NCBI GenBank assembly: GCA_933207985.1
Contig: OW240916.1
Coordinates: 300,327,561 to 300,391,560 of the forward strand
Length of the DNA stretch: 64,000 nt
Reading direction: 5' to 3'
From: Pelobates cultripes
Taxonomy: Eukaryota > Chordata > Amphibia > Anura > Pelobatidae
Position 1 is the stretch's first letter. Every line of letters begins with the position of its first letter. The translations under genes and the position numbers were made by a program. The notes beneath the pieces were generated by a model. It had not been told where the DNA came from and made no database searches. It was given only the letters and a program-made list of their open reading frames with translations. Below are positions 22,943-35,775 of this stretch, in pieces.

Positions 22943-25001
22943 AATGTAAATTTTAGAACTAATTGGCTGCATGTATGTATGTATGTATATTTAATATGTT
23001 TAGTTTGTCCATGGTATGTGGTCATCTTGGGCCACTCTATACTCATGTGGCACGTTTAACAACTTAATTCAGGGTTATGAAATGCTGTACAAGATGTATT
23101 TAGCTTCCATATAAAGCTTCTCTTAACCCCTGAATTGCTTTGGCCCTGCCTGCATTGCTACTCATTGAAGAGAGAATGAGCTTCAAGATTCAGTTCCCTT
23201 CAATGTACACACACTGTACAGCCAGCAGCCATTGTAAGAGTGCCAACTGTTGAGGCAAGCCAAAATGACCGTGTACCTTTTTTAATTATTATTATTGTTT
23301 CACCTTTTTATGGTTGAGCAAGGAGAATGGGGGCTCTATTGGCAGCACTATAACTCAACTGTATCTAAACTACAGTATGTTAAATACTGACTGAATAGTT
23401 AAAACCTGAGCATAATTATTTAAGGGCATAGTTCAGCATGATAGTCATTGAGGGTTATTCACTAAAGTGAGAATTCAAAGTTAATTCAAAGTGAATTTCA
23501 AAATTAAGGTCAAAATAGCTGAACTGTAAAAATCCCAGCTATATTTTCAGGTTTGCAACCCATCATACTGATCTATGTCCTAATTTAGGCTTTTTTAGTC
23601 AGCTCTGAATCTAGTACTAATTGGAATATACTGTTGCCTGTGAAGACCCAAAGTCATCCCCACCCTGTTCCCAATTCTATTCGCTATTCATTGCAATTGG
23701 TTATATTCAGAATGCTGATTGTAGTAAGAAATAATTATTATAAATAAAAGTTGATCTGTTTTTTTATTCACAAGTATCTTTCATTTCATACTTTCGGCAC
23801 TCATACCTTCGGCAACAGCTCCATTTGCTGCCTAACAGAGTTTATACGTAAAGATTTTCATAAAGAATCATTACCAGACTTTGATTAGATCTCTACCAAC
23901 TTCCAGGACACAATTTGGCTGAGATTTCAAACGGAAATGACAGACTAGCAGCTAAGGAGCTTCTAGTCTATAAAGTAATAAAAGAGAAGAGAAAATTTTA
24001 ATTTTAATAAAAATGTTATAGGGTATATAATGGAATGGATTATACAGGAATAATAGCAATATTTTTGTTTATAAATGAAAGGTATATCAAACCCATGCAG
24101 TTCATTTAAATAATTTGTATTACATGTTTAGAGGGATTTTTTTTTTCCCGCAAGACTGGAACCAATGCAGAAGTCACTACATTAATATTTTAAAAGACAC
24201 TTTCATTTTCCTGCTTTGCAGCATTTATTGAATGGCCACAGTAAAAATTAAGTAAGCCGGAGCAATATAATGGTGAATGTGAGCAAAACTAATAAGGCTA
24301 ATAGTAGCGACAGTGGAAAATATGATATATAAAAATTGGATTATTTCAATTAATTATATTTTTACTTTTGCTGTTTCTCCAAAATATGTCTAATTTTCTC
24401 AATTTTCCTCTTTGTCAAATTAATATTATTCATTAGTAATATTTTAACGTCATTAACAATATGGCCTTTTGCACAGGAATAATCACAGAGATTTTGTAAG
24501 AAATATGCAAATCATTCTTCTGATTGATTTGGCTAATGTACACTGGTTTCTTCATGAATGATTGATTTATTCAGCTTATTCAACAGAGAATGTAACACAA
24601 ATTATTACTCATGTCACAAACAAAAGAAATAAGGGTGTTGGGGGTGATCAGACTCCAAAGGAAGAAAAGGAACTACGAAAAACACGAAGACAGGACATCA
24701 CTCATTTCTGGCAAGTAAATAAAAAGTATCTGAAAAGCAATATATTACACAAACATCTGTGGGCTACATGATAAAAACTAAAAAAAATAACATCCTCCCT
24801 CATATATCAATTACACCACAAATGCCTCATTTTCAAAACAATGGATGTACATGCAATATTATAATATTTAGGTAATGTAACTCCACAAGTGGGCTGAATA
24901 AAATGTCAATGATAGAGAAACCAGAAGATTGAATAATATAATTGCATCACTAACGATTCATAATGAGGCTTACATTTATTTATTTTTTCTCCATAAAACA
25001 G
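22943..25001. other. Intergenic; one dispersed-repeat-like segment
   Basis: Mostly unique AT-rich DNA. 22967-22990 has a short ATGT run. About 23455-23700 (TTATTCACTAAAGTGAGAAT onward) resembles a dispersed frog repeat seen often in amphibian DNA, recalled from general experience and not verified. No gene. Confidence 0.4.
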
Positions 25002-25199
25002 GATGGTGTCCGGTGCAGTACTTATGGTACTCGGCGACATCTAGGAAGCGCAATTCGCAGTCGAGGTGCCAGGGGGTCTGCCACAGGTCTATACCTCAGA
25101 AAACTGATTTCTGTAGCAACCTGCAAAGAGTACTATCTCTACCTAACAGACTGCTTAAAATACGGAATAGATCTTTGTGCTTTCATTGAACATATTTAA
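25002..25199 (+). CDS. Candidate terminal coding exon, unidentified
   Basis: A 198-bp segment with 65 codons and a TAA stop (25197-25199). A good acceptor precedes it: a T-rich tract (TTTATTTATTTTTTCTCC) and then ACAG, ending at 25001. Read in that phase it begins DGVRCSTYGTRRHLG and ends TCKEYYLYLTDCLKYG plus a short tail, with four cysteines and an Arg-rich first half. The second half looks more protein-like than random translation. Base composition is more GC-rich than the flanks. A second frame is also open to 25189, so phase is uncertain. I do not recognise the protein. No poly(A) signal or upstream exon was found. It could also be a fragment of a retroelement or processed gene. Confidence 0.3.
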   Translation, partial: DGVRCSTYGTRRHLGSAIRSRGARGSATGLYLRKLISVATCKEYYLYLTDCLKYGIDLCAFIEHI

Positions 25200-25760
25200 C
25201 TTCCTTTCCTATCATTTTGGCACAACATGCGCCTGGCTCAAATTAATATTTTAATGAATTATTTTAGTGGATTTCTATGAATATTCCATTCATATTGATG
25301 AACATGCAAATATACTAATGGTAAGATCAACTTATACGAAAAAAATATCTATTTTGCATGTAAACATTGTATGTATTTATTTTTACCCTTTATTCCATTA
25401 ATCTGTTAACCTTTTAAGAGGTCTGTTACTATTACAATTTCTTACCTCCCTATTGCTTTATTCTACTATTTGGGACCCACTTTGAAATAGAGAAGAGGAG
25501 GTCACTCTATCCACATCAGTTTTCTAGTCCATGACCAGGATTTCAATTCTATTTTAATTATTGAAAACACCATCTTTTCCAATAATTTATTATTTTTTGA
25601 AGCACAAATAAGGTTATATTTTAATACAAATTTTATAGGTTCGACCCACAGTTTAACTACTTCATGACTAAGCCTTTTCCAAAATCTCATGCTTTTGTGA
25701 CTGGGGCCTCTTTGGCACTTTTGCTAATGTGTTTGCTTTACTGTAAGTTCACATATATAC
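25200..25760. other. Intergenic, no gene seen
   Basis: AT-rich with no recognised structure. Confidence 0.45.
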
Positions 25761-26560
25761 TGTGGCAGAATTAACTCATGTTCAGTTTAGTATGTCAAAC
25801 CACCAGGTCACTGGACTACTATGTTCCCCTATAATTCCCTGGTTTGTTTGGTAATTTGGATCCTTTTTTTGTTCGACAACCGAACAAAACCACGAAAGAT
25901 CCCGACCACCCTTATGCTTGTTAACCTCCATCACCCCTGTTAACACTCCAATAATGGTTTACACTACAGTGTTCTAAACGGTCAGCAGGGTGGCTGTCGT
26001 TTGTATGTAAGAACCCACGAATGCAGGCAGCAGTGTTTGGTCGTTGAGTGCATGGAACTAAAATCAGACGCTCGACCTCACAAACACAGCTGAACTTCCA
26101 TCCCTGCCTGCATTCGTTTCTATACAACTGAGAAGAACACTGTTCGGTGGAGTCATTCCCACGAATGACGGTATGTTGTGCTCCCGAAAGGGTAAAAACT
26201 TTACCCCGGTTGCGTTTCGGCTGTGTTCGTGGGATCTGAGCCCTTTTTGGATATGTTGTGTGCTCAGATCCAGGCTATTCAGGGATATAAGACCTAAGAG
26301 ATAATGTAAATATATGTTTTTTTCCCAGGTAATTATCTCTCAGGCACAGAGGATCATGGGAGGGATTACCCTTAAGCTTGTATGGGAAACCCCATGCATA
26401 GGCTTTTGCATAAAAGTCCATGTGTGGCCCTGAATAAACCAGATGACTCCCAGTACGGTGTGTTGTCCGGTTACTGGGGGATTGGGCTATATCTGGTATA
26501 CAGTGCCTCCTTTCCAGCTTCAGAGAACCTCAGCAGAGATTTTGGATTTTATTATTGCAG
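25761..26560 (+). mobile_element. LTR-like sequence (LTR retroelement family, solo; bounds approximate)
   Basis: Starts near TGTGGCAGAATTAAC. It contains GGGATCTGAGCCCTTTTTGG (26233-26252), a CATAAAAG promoter-like box (about 26409) and a GAATAAAC poly(A)-type signal (about 26431). The 26233 block matches, on the opposite strand, the sequence around 35495-35523, tying it to the LTR at 35020-35775. No internal coding region adjoins it. The superfamily is not determined and the ends are inferred only. Confidence 0.45.
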
Positions 26561-26569
26561 CACCGCTAC

Positions 26570-28950
26570 ATATACTAATTATATATTGTTATTTTACAAA
26601 ATTATTTTGACTTTCTTCTGATATTGATGCTATTTATTTCCTTATCTAGCCCTAATTCTGACTGACACACCTATACTTGATGCACTGGAGTTGACAAGCC
26701 GAGAAGTATTGGCTCACTATGGCATCTGTAACAGTGGTATAGGTTCTGCAAACACTATTGCTGGATGACTCATGCTTGATCACAGCATGTGCTGAGCTCC
26801 AAATGTCATCAGCAATATTATGTACAGTAGGTCCACAATCACTGTGGCATGGTGCAATAGTGATTGAATACCTGAGGTTTACCTATGGTGGTCTATTGAT
26901 GGACTTCTTCAATTGAAAGGAGTCCAATAATAGCTGTGTCTTGCTGCATTTAATGGAGCCCACAATTAGAAGAGATTTAAACAGTTGCCATAGCCAGTAA
27001 GTTGGCCATCATATACTGTATTAATGATGGTGACATAGAGGAGGCCATCAAGAAGAGGTTAATTTAATCATTATACCAAACCATGTAAAAATATATTATT
27101 AGTGTTATTATTGAAACAATAATTTGCACATTGCAGGTGAACATACATTCATTTCCATATATTAGATATAACATATACAAATGTATTTTTGGATAAGTAC
27201 ATTAGAAGATATGCATCTCTGTTTCCAAGCTACTTAATTACCAATGCACGAATAAGTAATATCTCGTCAAACTTATTTTATTATTAATATTAGCATCCAC
27301 TTGTGATAATAGTATATATTTTCCAGTCCAGTTCCCTATTGCATTTGGCATAATGCAACACAGAGAAGTGAAATTAATTGGAAATATAGAAAAGAAGAAC
27401 AATCCCTCCCATGTAAACAATTATAAATACACAAGGTTATTCATGAATATTTCTGTTGCATGGAAATCCGAATTGTATTCCCCAAATCGTTTGCATTTCT
27501 GAAATTTGGACAAGTCGAACCAACACATAACAAAAATTCAGTTGCCCCAATTAATTTTTTTTTAGGCTGAATCGATTTAGTAGAGTCAAATTTTTTCCAC
27601 AGTACAGAATTCTAAATCTCAAACTAAATCGAAAGTGATTTAAATATATATATTTCCTTTGCTCCTGGAAAAAAATCATATTTTTTTAGTCAATACAATA
27701 TCTACTAATGACTAAAATACAGCCACAGTATTTATCTGAAGAAAAAAAATATATAACTTTATTGCTCTGTACATTGGTATATGAAAAAGACAACTTAAAA
27801 AAGCTATAAATGTTCTGCAGTGTACTTTATCTCTTGACAGCTGAGCAAGAGGTTGGTTTTATTTTTTTCCTACTGCCGTGCATTTCATCCTACAGTTATT
27901 TCATGAAATTTTATAACAGTTCATGTCACCTTTCTAATTGCTTGCCCATGTGAGAATGATTTCTCATACTAAGGAAAAATGAGTTGAAAGGAAGATTCAA
28001 GAATTTAAAACTGATAGCTCTGTTACAGGCTAGTGGAGATGAAAGAAGAGGCAATATTCACAGTGTCTGGGTTCAGCAAAGGACCAGATTTTCTATGATC
28101 AAAATATTTCTGGAAATACCGAAGGAAATTTGTAAAATAATGATTCCGTTTGCAGATGACCCTGCACATGAAAGATAGGTCATATCAGACATCGAAAATA
28201 AATTCTAGAAAATTAATTAGATTTTAATGTAAATGGGGAGTGATCTATTTGCATGAACATATTTTCACAGTCAGTAACTGTCCATTCATTAGTTAGGAAA
28301 AATAACTACTTTTTTAAAAAATAAACAGACAGATGTTTCAGCTGATATTTAATACATTTTGTTGTTTGTCTGTTAGGTGTTTCCTAGTCAAATGAAACCA
28401 GGGCCTTGCTAGGTTCTAGAACCATTGGGGGATGAAGACCCATTGAAAACATTTTGATCCCAAAACTAATAGGGAGTTATTGATAAGTCATGGCCTATCC
28501 TTGCCACTATATTTTATGAACAGCTTGCTGCTGATGGTTTCTAGGCGCTCGATGAAACCATAGCCAGGTACTGAATCTGATCTAACCATACTATCAACTA
28601 ATTGTGGGGTGTATATCAACATTCTGATCCACAGAACATTTTCCCAGCCACATTAGGGGCACCAGCTCCACCCCTTAAGTAGTCTACTGATCTTTCTCTT
28701 TATAATGTAAACATTAATAGTTCCCTCCATCATCTGTGTGGGTGTAGATATTTCCATTTGGTCATATCTATGATTCTGTGTGGGTGTAGATATAGGTATT
28801 TGTCACTGTACCCATGTTTATAAGTTTGTGTATTTGTTAAATGTATTTTGTTTGGTAAATGTGTGTTCCTTTTTGTAAAGATAAAATCTGACAAAAAATT
28901 CCACAGTACTCCATCCAGAATTTTCATTTTAGATCTGCCACTGGAGACAG
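26570..28950. other. Intergenic, no gene seen
   Basis: Unique-looking AT-rich DNA. About 27460-27640 has AATCCGAATT and GAATCGATTTAGT motifs that may be an old MITE. CAGGGCCTTGCTAGGT at 28401 resembles a hAT end without a partner. A short TC run is at 28962. Confidence 0.4.
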
Positions 28951-29150
28951 AACAGTGACATCTCTCTCTCTCTCTCTCCCTCTTTCTAAATATATGTATA
29001 TGGTCCTAGCTGCCTTTTTAATTTCCTCATCTATAACAAAACACTACTTAACAATGTTCTTTCTACTATTTTTCTGTTTCAACCTCACTTCTCTTATCAC
29101 TAAAATCTTTCTATCTTTCTGCTTACCTGTCCCTACTGATACCATCATCA

Positions 29151-30642
29151 TTGCTTTTACTTCATTACTTAAACCTTCCTGGTTTACTACTCTCCTCTCT
29201 ATGTTCATCAAATACACAATACTCATACCTATCCATCCTTTCCCCTCCAACTCCTTGTAAATCCTCAAAATACAGACATTCAACCAAAATATTTAAATCT
29301 TACTTCCACCTTCTCTTACTTTCTACACTTCTACTCCTGGCAGCTGGCGATGTCTCTCCAAACCCTGGTCCTGTCTCTACCCACCTACCTTGTGTACACC
29401 CTAGAAACCTCTCTAATCTTATATCCATCCCATGTAACCCTCCCGTTAAGCCCTCCTTCCATGTTGCCCTCTGTAATGCACGCTCTGTGTGCAACATAAC
29501 TAAATCTACTGCCATCCATGATGTATTCCTCTCACACTCCCGTAACTTACTTGCTTTAACTGAAACTTGGCTCTCTCCTTCTGATACAGCTACCCTTGCC
29601 TTATTATCCTATAAGGGTCTGCAGATTATACACAACCCAAGACAGTCTGACAGTAAAGGTGGTGGTGTAGGGTTTCTCCTTTCACCTCACGGCTCCTTCA
29701 AAACTCTACCCACCTCCCCTTCCCTCTCTCTCTCCACCTTCAAAATTCACTTGATTCGCTTATTCAAACACTTCTCTGCTAACACTGTCATTATTTATCG
29801 CCCTTCTGGTTCCCCTCTCCTCTTCCTTGACCACTTCGCTGCCTGGCTACCCTACTTCCTCTCCTCTAATATACCATCCCTAATTCTCGGGGACTTCAAT
29901 ATTTCCATTAACCTACCCCTGACCTCAGAAGCCTCTAAACAAAACAATTGCTTCCTCCCTTGGGCTATCACAGTGGGCTAATTCTCCCACCCATGTAGCT
30001 GGCAATACCCTCGACTTCATTTTCTCTTATGCATGTACAGTGTCTAATATCTCTAACACTCCTTTTCCTCTCTCTGACCACCACCTCTTATCATTTGCTC
30101 TCGAGTACCCCCTCACCAAACAACCTAAGCCTAACCCCCCTCAACTCAGGAGGAACCTTAATTCTATTGACCGCCAGCAGCTGTCAGCTGATATTGATTC
30201 ACAACTCCTATCTATCCCTTCCCTCTACTGTCCCTCACTGGCCATCTCCACATATAACACCACTACCCTGAACACTACAGCCCCGCTCCAAATATGCACC
30301 TCGAGGAGTACACGCCCCCAACCATTGAATACTAAATTAACATGCTACCTACACAGATGCTCCTGTTGTGCTGAACACTCCAGGAGGAAGTTTCGCAACC
30401 AGTCAGACTTTGTCCATTATAGATTCATATTGTGTTCAGACAGCACAGCCCTTGCCCTCACCAAACAGTCATCCTTTTCCTCTCTCATTAGTTCATGCTC
30501 CCGCAATCCCACACGTCTCTTTGCATGCTACTTTACCAACAAGATTGAACAGGATAGAATTCTCCTCAACCTGCCTTTCTCTTTCTCAACCACACATAGA
30601 TCACGCCTTTACTACACTTCAGACTTTCTCACCAGCTACTGA
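29151..30642 (+). pseudogene. L2 ORF2 endonuclease region
   Basis: The endonuclease nicks target DNA for target-primed reverse transcription. The first frame (29151-29981, 276 aa) shows GDVSPNPGP, CNARSVCN, LTETWLSPSD with the catalytic Glu, GGGVGFLLSP, YRPSGSP and GDFNIS. A frameshift near 29940 moves the continuation to the frame opening at 30040, which carries the terminal SDHH motif (about 30073-30084). The core residues of the fold are thus present across two frames. The linker to the RT (to 30642) is poorly conserved. Confidence 0.8.
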
Positions 30643-30918
30643 ACAAGAGGTGGCTGCGATTTTCCTTTCCTCTCGCCCCGCTTGATCCTGTCCCATCTCA
30701 CCTTATCAGATCTCTCTCCCTTTGTCTTGTTCCTTCTTTAACACACATCTTCAACTGCTCTCTCTCTTCTGGCATTGTCCCTGCTGACCTTAAACATGCT
30801 GCTGTAGTAACTGTCTTGAATAAAACATCCCTCAACCCATCCACCCCCTTTAACTTATGTCCCATAAACCCTGCTCCATTTTTCCTCAAAGCTTCTGGAA
30901 AGACTTGTCTTTACCCAT

Positions 30919-31602
30919 ATGTCTCACTTCCTCAACTCCAACTCTCTCCTTGACCATCTTCAATCTGGCTTCTGCCCCCTCTACTCTACTGAGACTGCTC
31001 TTATCAAAGTTACTAATGACCTAATCACAGCTAAATCCATAGGCCATTACTCCATACTAATACTTCTTGACCTCTCTGCTGCCTTTGACACCGTTGATCA
31101 TGCTCTCCTTCTTCAAACTCTTCAATCACTCGGTCTCTGTGACTCTATCCTCTCTTGGTTTTCCTCCTATCTCTCCCAATGCTCATTCAGTGTCTCCTTT
31201 TCTAATGATACCTCCTCCATTCATCCTGTCTCTGTTGGAGTTCCCCAAGGCTCTGTCCTTGGTCCCCTTCTATTTTCTCTTTATACTGCCTCTGCAAACT
31301 TATTGTCTCATTTGGATTCCACTACCACCTGTACACTAATGAAACCCAGCGATAGCTCTCTTCCCCGGATCTCTCCCCTGCCACCCTACTTCTGTCCACT
31401 ATTTGCACCCGTACGGCCAGCTCACGCTTGCAGGACTTATCGCGGGAGGCTCCCTTCCTATGGAACAGCCCGCCTACCACCTTTAGATGCTCCCTTACTC
31501 ATCAATCATTTAAGAAGTGCCTTAAAACCAATCTCTTTAGGAAAGATTATGGCCTCCAAGAGTAACCTCTACCTCACATACCTGTCTCTTGCACTCTCCT
31601 GA
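30919..31602 (+). pseudogene. L2 ORF2 reverse transcriptase and C-terminus, damaged
   Basis: A 227-aa frame beginning near LLDHLQSGF. It contains the first catalytic Asp block [13 protein letters not shown] (about 31063) and [12 protein letters not shown] (about 31240). The YxDD box falls in another frame and has decayed to YTNE (31332-31343), so the active site is destroyed. Sequence expected between it and the C-terminal region is largely missing. The frame then runs through [15 protein letters not shown] text, a shifted version of the family's C-terminal LWNSLP region. Confidence 0.8.
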
Positions 31603-31877
31603 AGGGCAGCACTCTACACTCTCCTCCAGCTCTGCTTCACTCCCACCTAATTTGATTGCTATTCCCTGTCCTATTGTGTTTTACACCCCACCTCCTACAG
31701 ACTGTAAGCTCGTTTGAGCAGGGTCCTCTTCAATCTATCGTTCCTGTAAGTTTTCTTGTAATTGTCCTATGTCTAGCTAAATCCCCCCCTTTTATAATAT
31801 TGTAAAGTGCTGGGAAATCTGGTGGCGCTATATAAATGTCAATAATAATATAGAAAAATATATATTTATCATACATA

Positions 31878-32372
31878 CACTAATCAACCACAATATTAAA
31901 ACCACCTGCCTAATAATATGAAGGTCCCCCTCGTGCTACCAAAGCAGCCCTGACGTGTTGAGATATGGACTCCACAAGACCTTTGAATGTGTCCTTTGTT
32001 ATCTGTCACCAAGACATTAGCAGCAGATCCTTCAATTCCTGCAAGTTGCGAAGGTAGATCTGCATGGATCGGATTTGTTGTTTCCACGCATCCATTAGAT
32101 GAGCAAACAGATTGAGATCTGGAGAATTTGGAGCAAATCAAATCATTACTGAACCATTTTTGCAGTGTGACAGGGTGCATTACCCTGCTGAAGGAGGCCA
32201 CTGTCATCAGATAACATCATATCATAGTACCTGGTCTGCAACATTCTCTAGGTAGGTGGCATCTGTCAAAATAACATCCACATAAATGCCAGGATCCAAG
32301 GTTTCCTAGCTAAACATTGCCCAGACTTCTCATAGTGCATACTGCTGCCATTTCTTCCCCACATTGCTACAT
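31878..32372 (-). mobile_element. Tc1/mariner copy, antisense transposase 3' half
   Basis: The left terminus ACTAATCAACCACAATATTAAAACC is followed by antisense transposase coding sequence. Reading the minus strand recovers, in pieces across frames, the family pattern around the ARGGP-like C-terminus, LVESM-like codons, WD-HL and CHxA-type blocks. Many substitutions and indels; no frame is intact. It abuts the L2 tail. Confidence 0.7.
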
Positions 32373-32999
32373 TTATGAAAAAATTATATATTTATGTGAT
32401 TTATGAAATATCATTTACATGTTTTTGTTTAGAAAGATTTGCAGCAATAAAATGCTTCTTGCAGCTTTGAAAATGATAGTTTATAATGCTTTCTATATTT
32501 GCTCTAAAATGCTTCCATGCTGTTCTTGAATGGAATTTCTGCTCATCTAGTAAAATAAAACTCAGAAAATTATTTCTGTTAGTGCATTCTTTATATGTTG
32601 TCTCTAAAATGAGGTTGCTTGGCTCCTCAAAGTTGAATAGATCATACAGTTATCTGCATTTTTCTACACACTGCTCCTTTGGTTCAGGACTGTTGAAGGA
32701 TATTCTAATTTGGACACTAGCCCACAACATACTTTACACTCAGCACTGTCATTTGTTTTGTTCTATAAATGAATAGCATCGTTCATCGTGACAAATACTG
32801 AAGGGTCTGAAATTTCTATTTTCACTTGACACATACAAAATAATTATTTCTCTTTCAAGAAAAAACTAAATCAGAAGGAAATTGAATGACAGAAAAGAAA
32901 ATATTTTACAAAGTTTTTTAGACTGATCAACAAAGCTGTGGGATTTGCTTGTGGATGTATAGAGTATATTTACCCTAATATAATCTAATAAATACTGTA
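32373..32999. other. Intergenic, no gene seen
   Basis: No coding or repeat structure recognised. Confidence 0.45.
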
Positions 33000-33318
33000 T
33001 TAAAGAGAATCTGTCACATCAGAAGTCACTGCATATCCTGCTACCTGTTTATTAAGATTTGAGTTTAATGAAAGAATCTTCTAATAGACTGTCATTACTA
33101 GAAAACAAATTAGGTCCTGTGATTCTATTCTTATAGTTTTATGGATGTGTGTTGTTCCTTGAAGATGATGGCTGTCACCAGGAAAAAGATGGCAACACTA
33201 GAGGTATATTGCATGGTTCCATTGCACATTTTATCACAGTAAAACCACTCTGTGTGCAAGTCTAATAAAAGCATTGTGCCTAATAAAACATTGGTCTTGG
33301 TTTAAAATAACCCTTTAA
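33000..33318. mobile_element. Possible TTAA MITE
   Basis: TTAAAGAGAATCTGTCAC at the left, and CCCTTTAA at the right giving TTAAAGGG on the other strand. TTAA lies at both ends (33000-33003 and 33315-33318). The terminal match is only about 8 bases, so this is tentative. Confidence 0.35.
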
Positions 33319-33700
33319 ACAATTAGCTGCCCTTTATGTTTTTCATACTGATTGCATACCTGAAAAAAATACCTATAAATTAAAACAAAATAATGTATTT
33401 TAAAACAAACTGTATCTACAACTCTCCCATTTTCAACAAAAATAAAAAAAACATTTACATGTGTGCATATTTTTATCTCATTGTTTTTGTTTTATAATCT
33501 ACAGCTTTGTAAGGGACCAAAACGCGGTTGATATTTATCAGTCTTGTCTGAGTGGAATTATGGGACATATTCTATTTTATTTTGAAAGCAGGACTTGCAA
33601 TAAATAATAATACTAAAAATGTGTTAAGGGAACCAAATGCCAATAATGCCATCTTATGGTTCTGGGGATATTCATGAATATGTCAACCTTTGATCTTGTA
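33319..33700. other. Intergenic, no gene seen
   Basis: AT-rich, nothing recognised. Confidence 0.4.
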
Positions 33701-33757
33701 ATTTATCATGATTATTATTATGGCACTATATAAATGTTGCTGATAATAATAACCTGT
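33701..33757 (+). mobile_element. L2-type 3' tail fragment
   Basis: GGCACTATATAAATGTTGCTGATAATAAT resembles the GGCGCTATATAAATG-type tail of the L2 at 31820-31851. This would be a minimal, strongly 5'-truncated insertion. Confidence 0.45.
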
Positions 33758-34745
33758 CAATGGCACTTTCTATAAATATCTAATATATTTATAAAACATT
33801 TGGGTACCACTTTCTTGTACTGGGTAGAATTCCACTCCATTCATTATGTAAATAATACAACAAGGTGCTAAAAACATTCTGGTTCGTGCTGATGTGATAG
33901 CATCCCACAGTTGCTGAAAGTTTGTTGACTGCACATTTATGCTGTAAATGTGTAAATCTTTCATACTATCATACAACAAAGCTGCACCATTGGGTTGAGA
34001 TCTACTGACTGAAGGCCATTGGAGTACAAAATGCATTGTCCTGTTCATGGAGCCAGCTTTCATGTGTACTTTGTGATATGGTGCATTTTGTGTGGAAATA
34101 GTCACTTGGAGACTGTGGCCACTACCACGCATGGTCAGCAATAAAACTCATGTAGGTTGTTATATTCAAACAATTTGGTATTAAAGTGTCTGATGTGCTC
34201 AACAAAATATTGTCACAAAAACTGTACACCTCAACACCAGCCTCACCGGTAGCAGGACAGATTTATGGATTCATATTGTTTATGGAAAATATTCAAATTC
34301 TGAATCAACCACCAGCAAACATTGATATGTCGATTTCAGCAATGTTTTCCCAATCCTTCTAACACACAGTTTTTGCACACCTTTTGTCACTTTAGCTGGA
34401 GTTTCCCATTCTTAGCCGACATTAGAACAAGGTATGGTCTTTTCCTGCATTAGCTTATTTACATTAATACCTCAAATCACAATGTATTCAACACGCAGAA
34501 ATATTCTCTTATATGGCACTCGTGGTTATTTCTTTATTGTAAAATTTGTACCAATCAGGACATTTTCTTTTGATCATTTTCTTTAAAAAGCAGAGAGCTT
34601 GATCACATTTTTTCCCATTCTGGTGCATAATACAAACAATAACCATGTTTGTATGCTTTTATATGAGTTGCTGCTACTTAACTGGCTAATTATATATATT
34701 TGCATTAATGAGCAGTTGTACGGATACACCTAATAAAGTGTTAAC
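33758..34745 (-). mobile_element. Tc1/mariner transposon, antisense, decayed
   Basis: About 1 kb in minus orientation. The right end in the window is the element's 5' side, ending ACACCTAATAAAGTG near 34737. The best open piece (33770-34141, 123 aa) aligns by eye with a common fish and frog Tc1 transposase from the QQDNAPCH region to the C-terminus: it keeps QNAPYHK, LQWPS and NFQQLWDAI. The catalytic DNPxE pattern is mutated. The upstream DNA-binding part is present only as fragments with stops. Confidence 0.65.
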
Positions 34746-35019
34746 TGAGCATAACTTTGGGATCTAAAGTGTGTTTGCTAAAATGATTCACTTAAACTGC
34801 ATATTTTTTTACTTTTCATTCTCCCTTCTACGTTTCTCCCTTCCTCTTCACCCTGCTCCCTATTTTCTAAAAGGAATAGTTTTGTTTTACTATATTCTCA
34901 CGATTGTATTCATAATTTTACAGGGCTCTACATCTGTTTATTATTATACCTTATTATTACTATACTTTATTTATATAGCACCAGCCCGTTCCATAACACA
35001 GACATGGGTTCAAATGGTA
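34746..35019. other. Intergenic, no gene seen
   Basis: Short AT-rich stretch; TTTATTTATATAGCACCAG near 34965 resembles a dispersed repeat end. Confidence 0.35.
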
Positions 35020-35775
35020 CAAGTAAAAAGACCAAGGTACAATACATCATCAAATGTAACGAACCCCTTGTATTTCGTATACTCCATTCGTTCACACACT
35101 CCAGAAATACTAGAGGCTTAAGAGATTATAGCCCGTTCACAGTAGGCTGGCTCGTACTCTCCCGAAATCCTAAGGTCGTGGGAAGAATCAATCAGTTCGT
35201 CGTTCGCATTCCCAAACATCAGTCGAGACTTGATGAAGGGTACAACTGTAATGTTTAATTATGGCCAGATGGCACACTTATATACACAGACACTATCGCA
35301 TGGAATCAAAGACTTAGTAAAACACGCCCAAAACACGCCCAGGAGTCTCTGTGTCTGGGAAAATTTTGTTTACTTTGCTTAAACTAATTATCTCCCAGGC
35401 ACTAGAGGTACAAAGTATAACACATAAAATACATATGACACATATAGGAACCTCCACAAATATAATAACCCCGGTTAGCCTGCATCTGAGTGCCCAACAT
35501 ATCCAAATAGTGCTCAGATCCCACAAATACAACCAAATCGCCACTGAGGTAAAGTTTTGACTGACCGCACATGTGGCATTAGCCCAAATCAGTTCCAGAG
35601 AATCAGTGGTAACAGCCGGTCACCTTCTGGAGTTCCTAAACTAAACAAAAGTTGCTCATAGGTAGCGATTGTTTGCCTTGTTTGTGTGAACAATCCTACC
35701 GAACAGCGCTCTCCTGGCTTGTCGTGGAAAGAAGCAGGTGCTCGTACCAAATCACCGGTGTCATTCTTCATCTTT
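35020..35775 (-). mobile_element. LTR-like sequence, minus orientation (same family as 25761-26560)
   Basis: Read on the minus strand it has a U3-like part with GGGATCTGAGCACTATTTGG (about 35523-35504), a TATATAAG promoter box (35284-35277) and ATTAAAC (35259-35253). TTCATCAAGTCTCGACTGATG (about 35239-35219) follows. The last part recurs, diverged, at 37444-37463. No coding region of the retroelement is attached. Boundaries are approximate. Confidence 0.5.

Larger units (their letters stand above)
28955..31851 (+). mobile_element. L2-type LINE, internally deleted
   Basis: Non-LTR retrotransposon with an apurinic-type endonuclease region, an RT region and the characteristic L2 3' end: GTAAAGTGCTGGGAAATC, then GGCGCTATATAAAT and an AATAATAAT tail (about 31802-31851). 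The clade call rests on that tail and on the GDVSPNPGP and [12 protein letters not shown] motifs. Frames shift at least three times and part of the RT/C-terminal region is missing. The 5' start is approximate. Confidence 0.85.

Noticed and set aside
33770..34141. Host gene of 123 codons on the minus strand
   Set aside because: Matches the pattern of a decayed Tc1 transposase C-terminal half.
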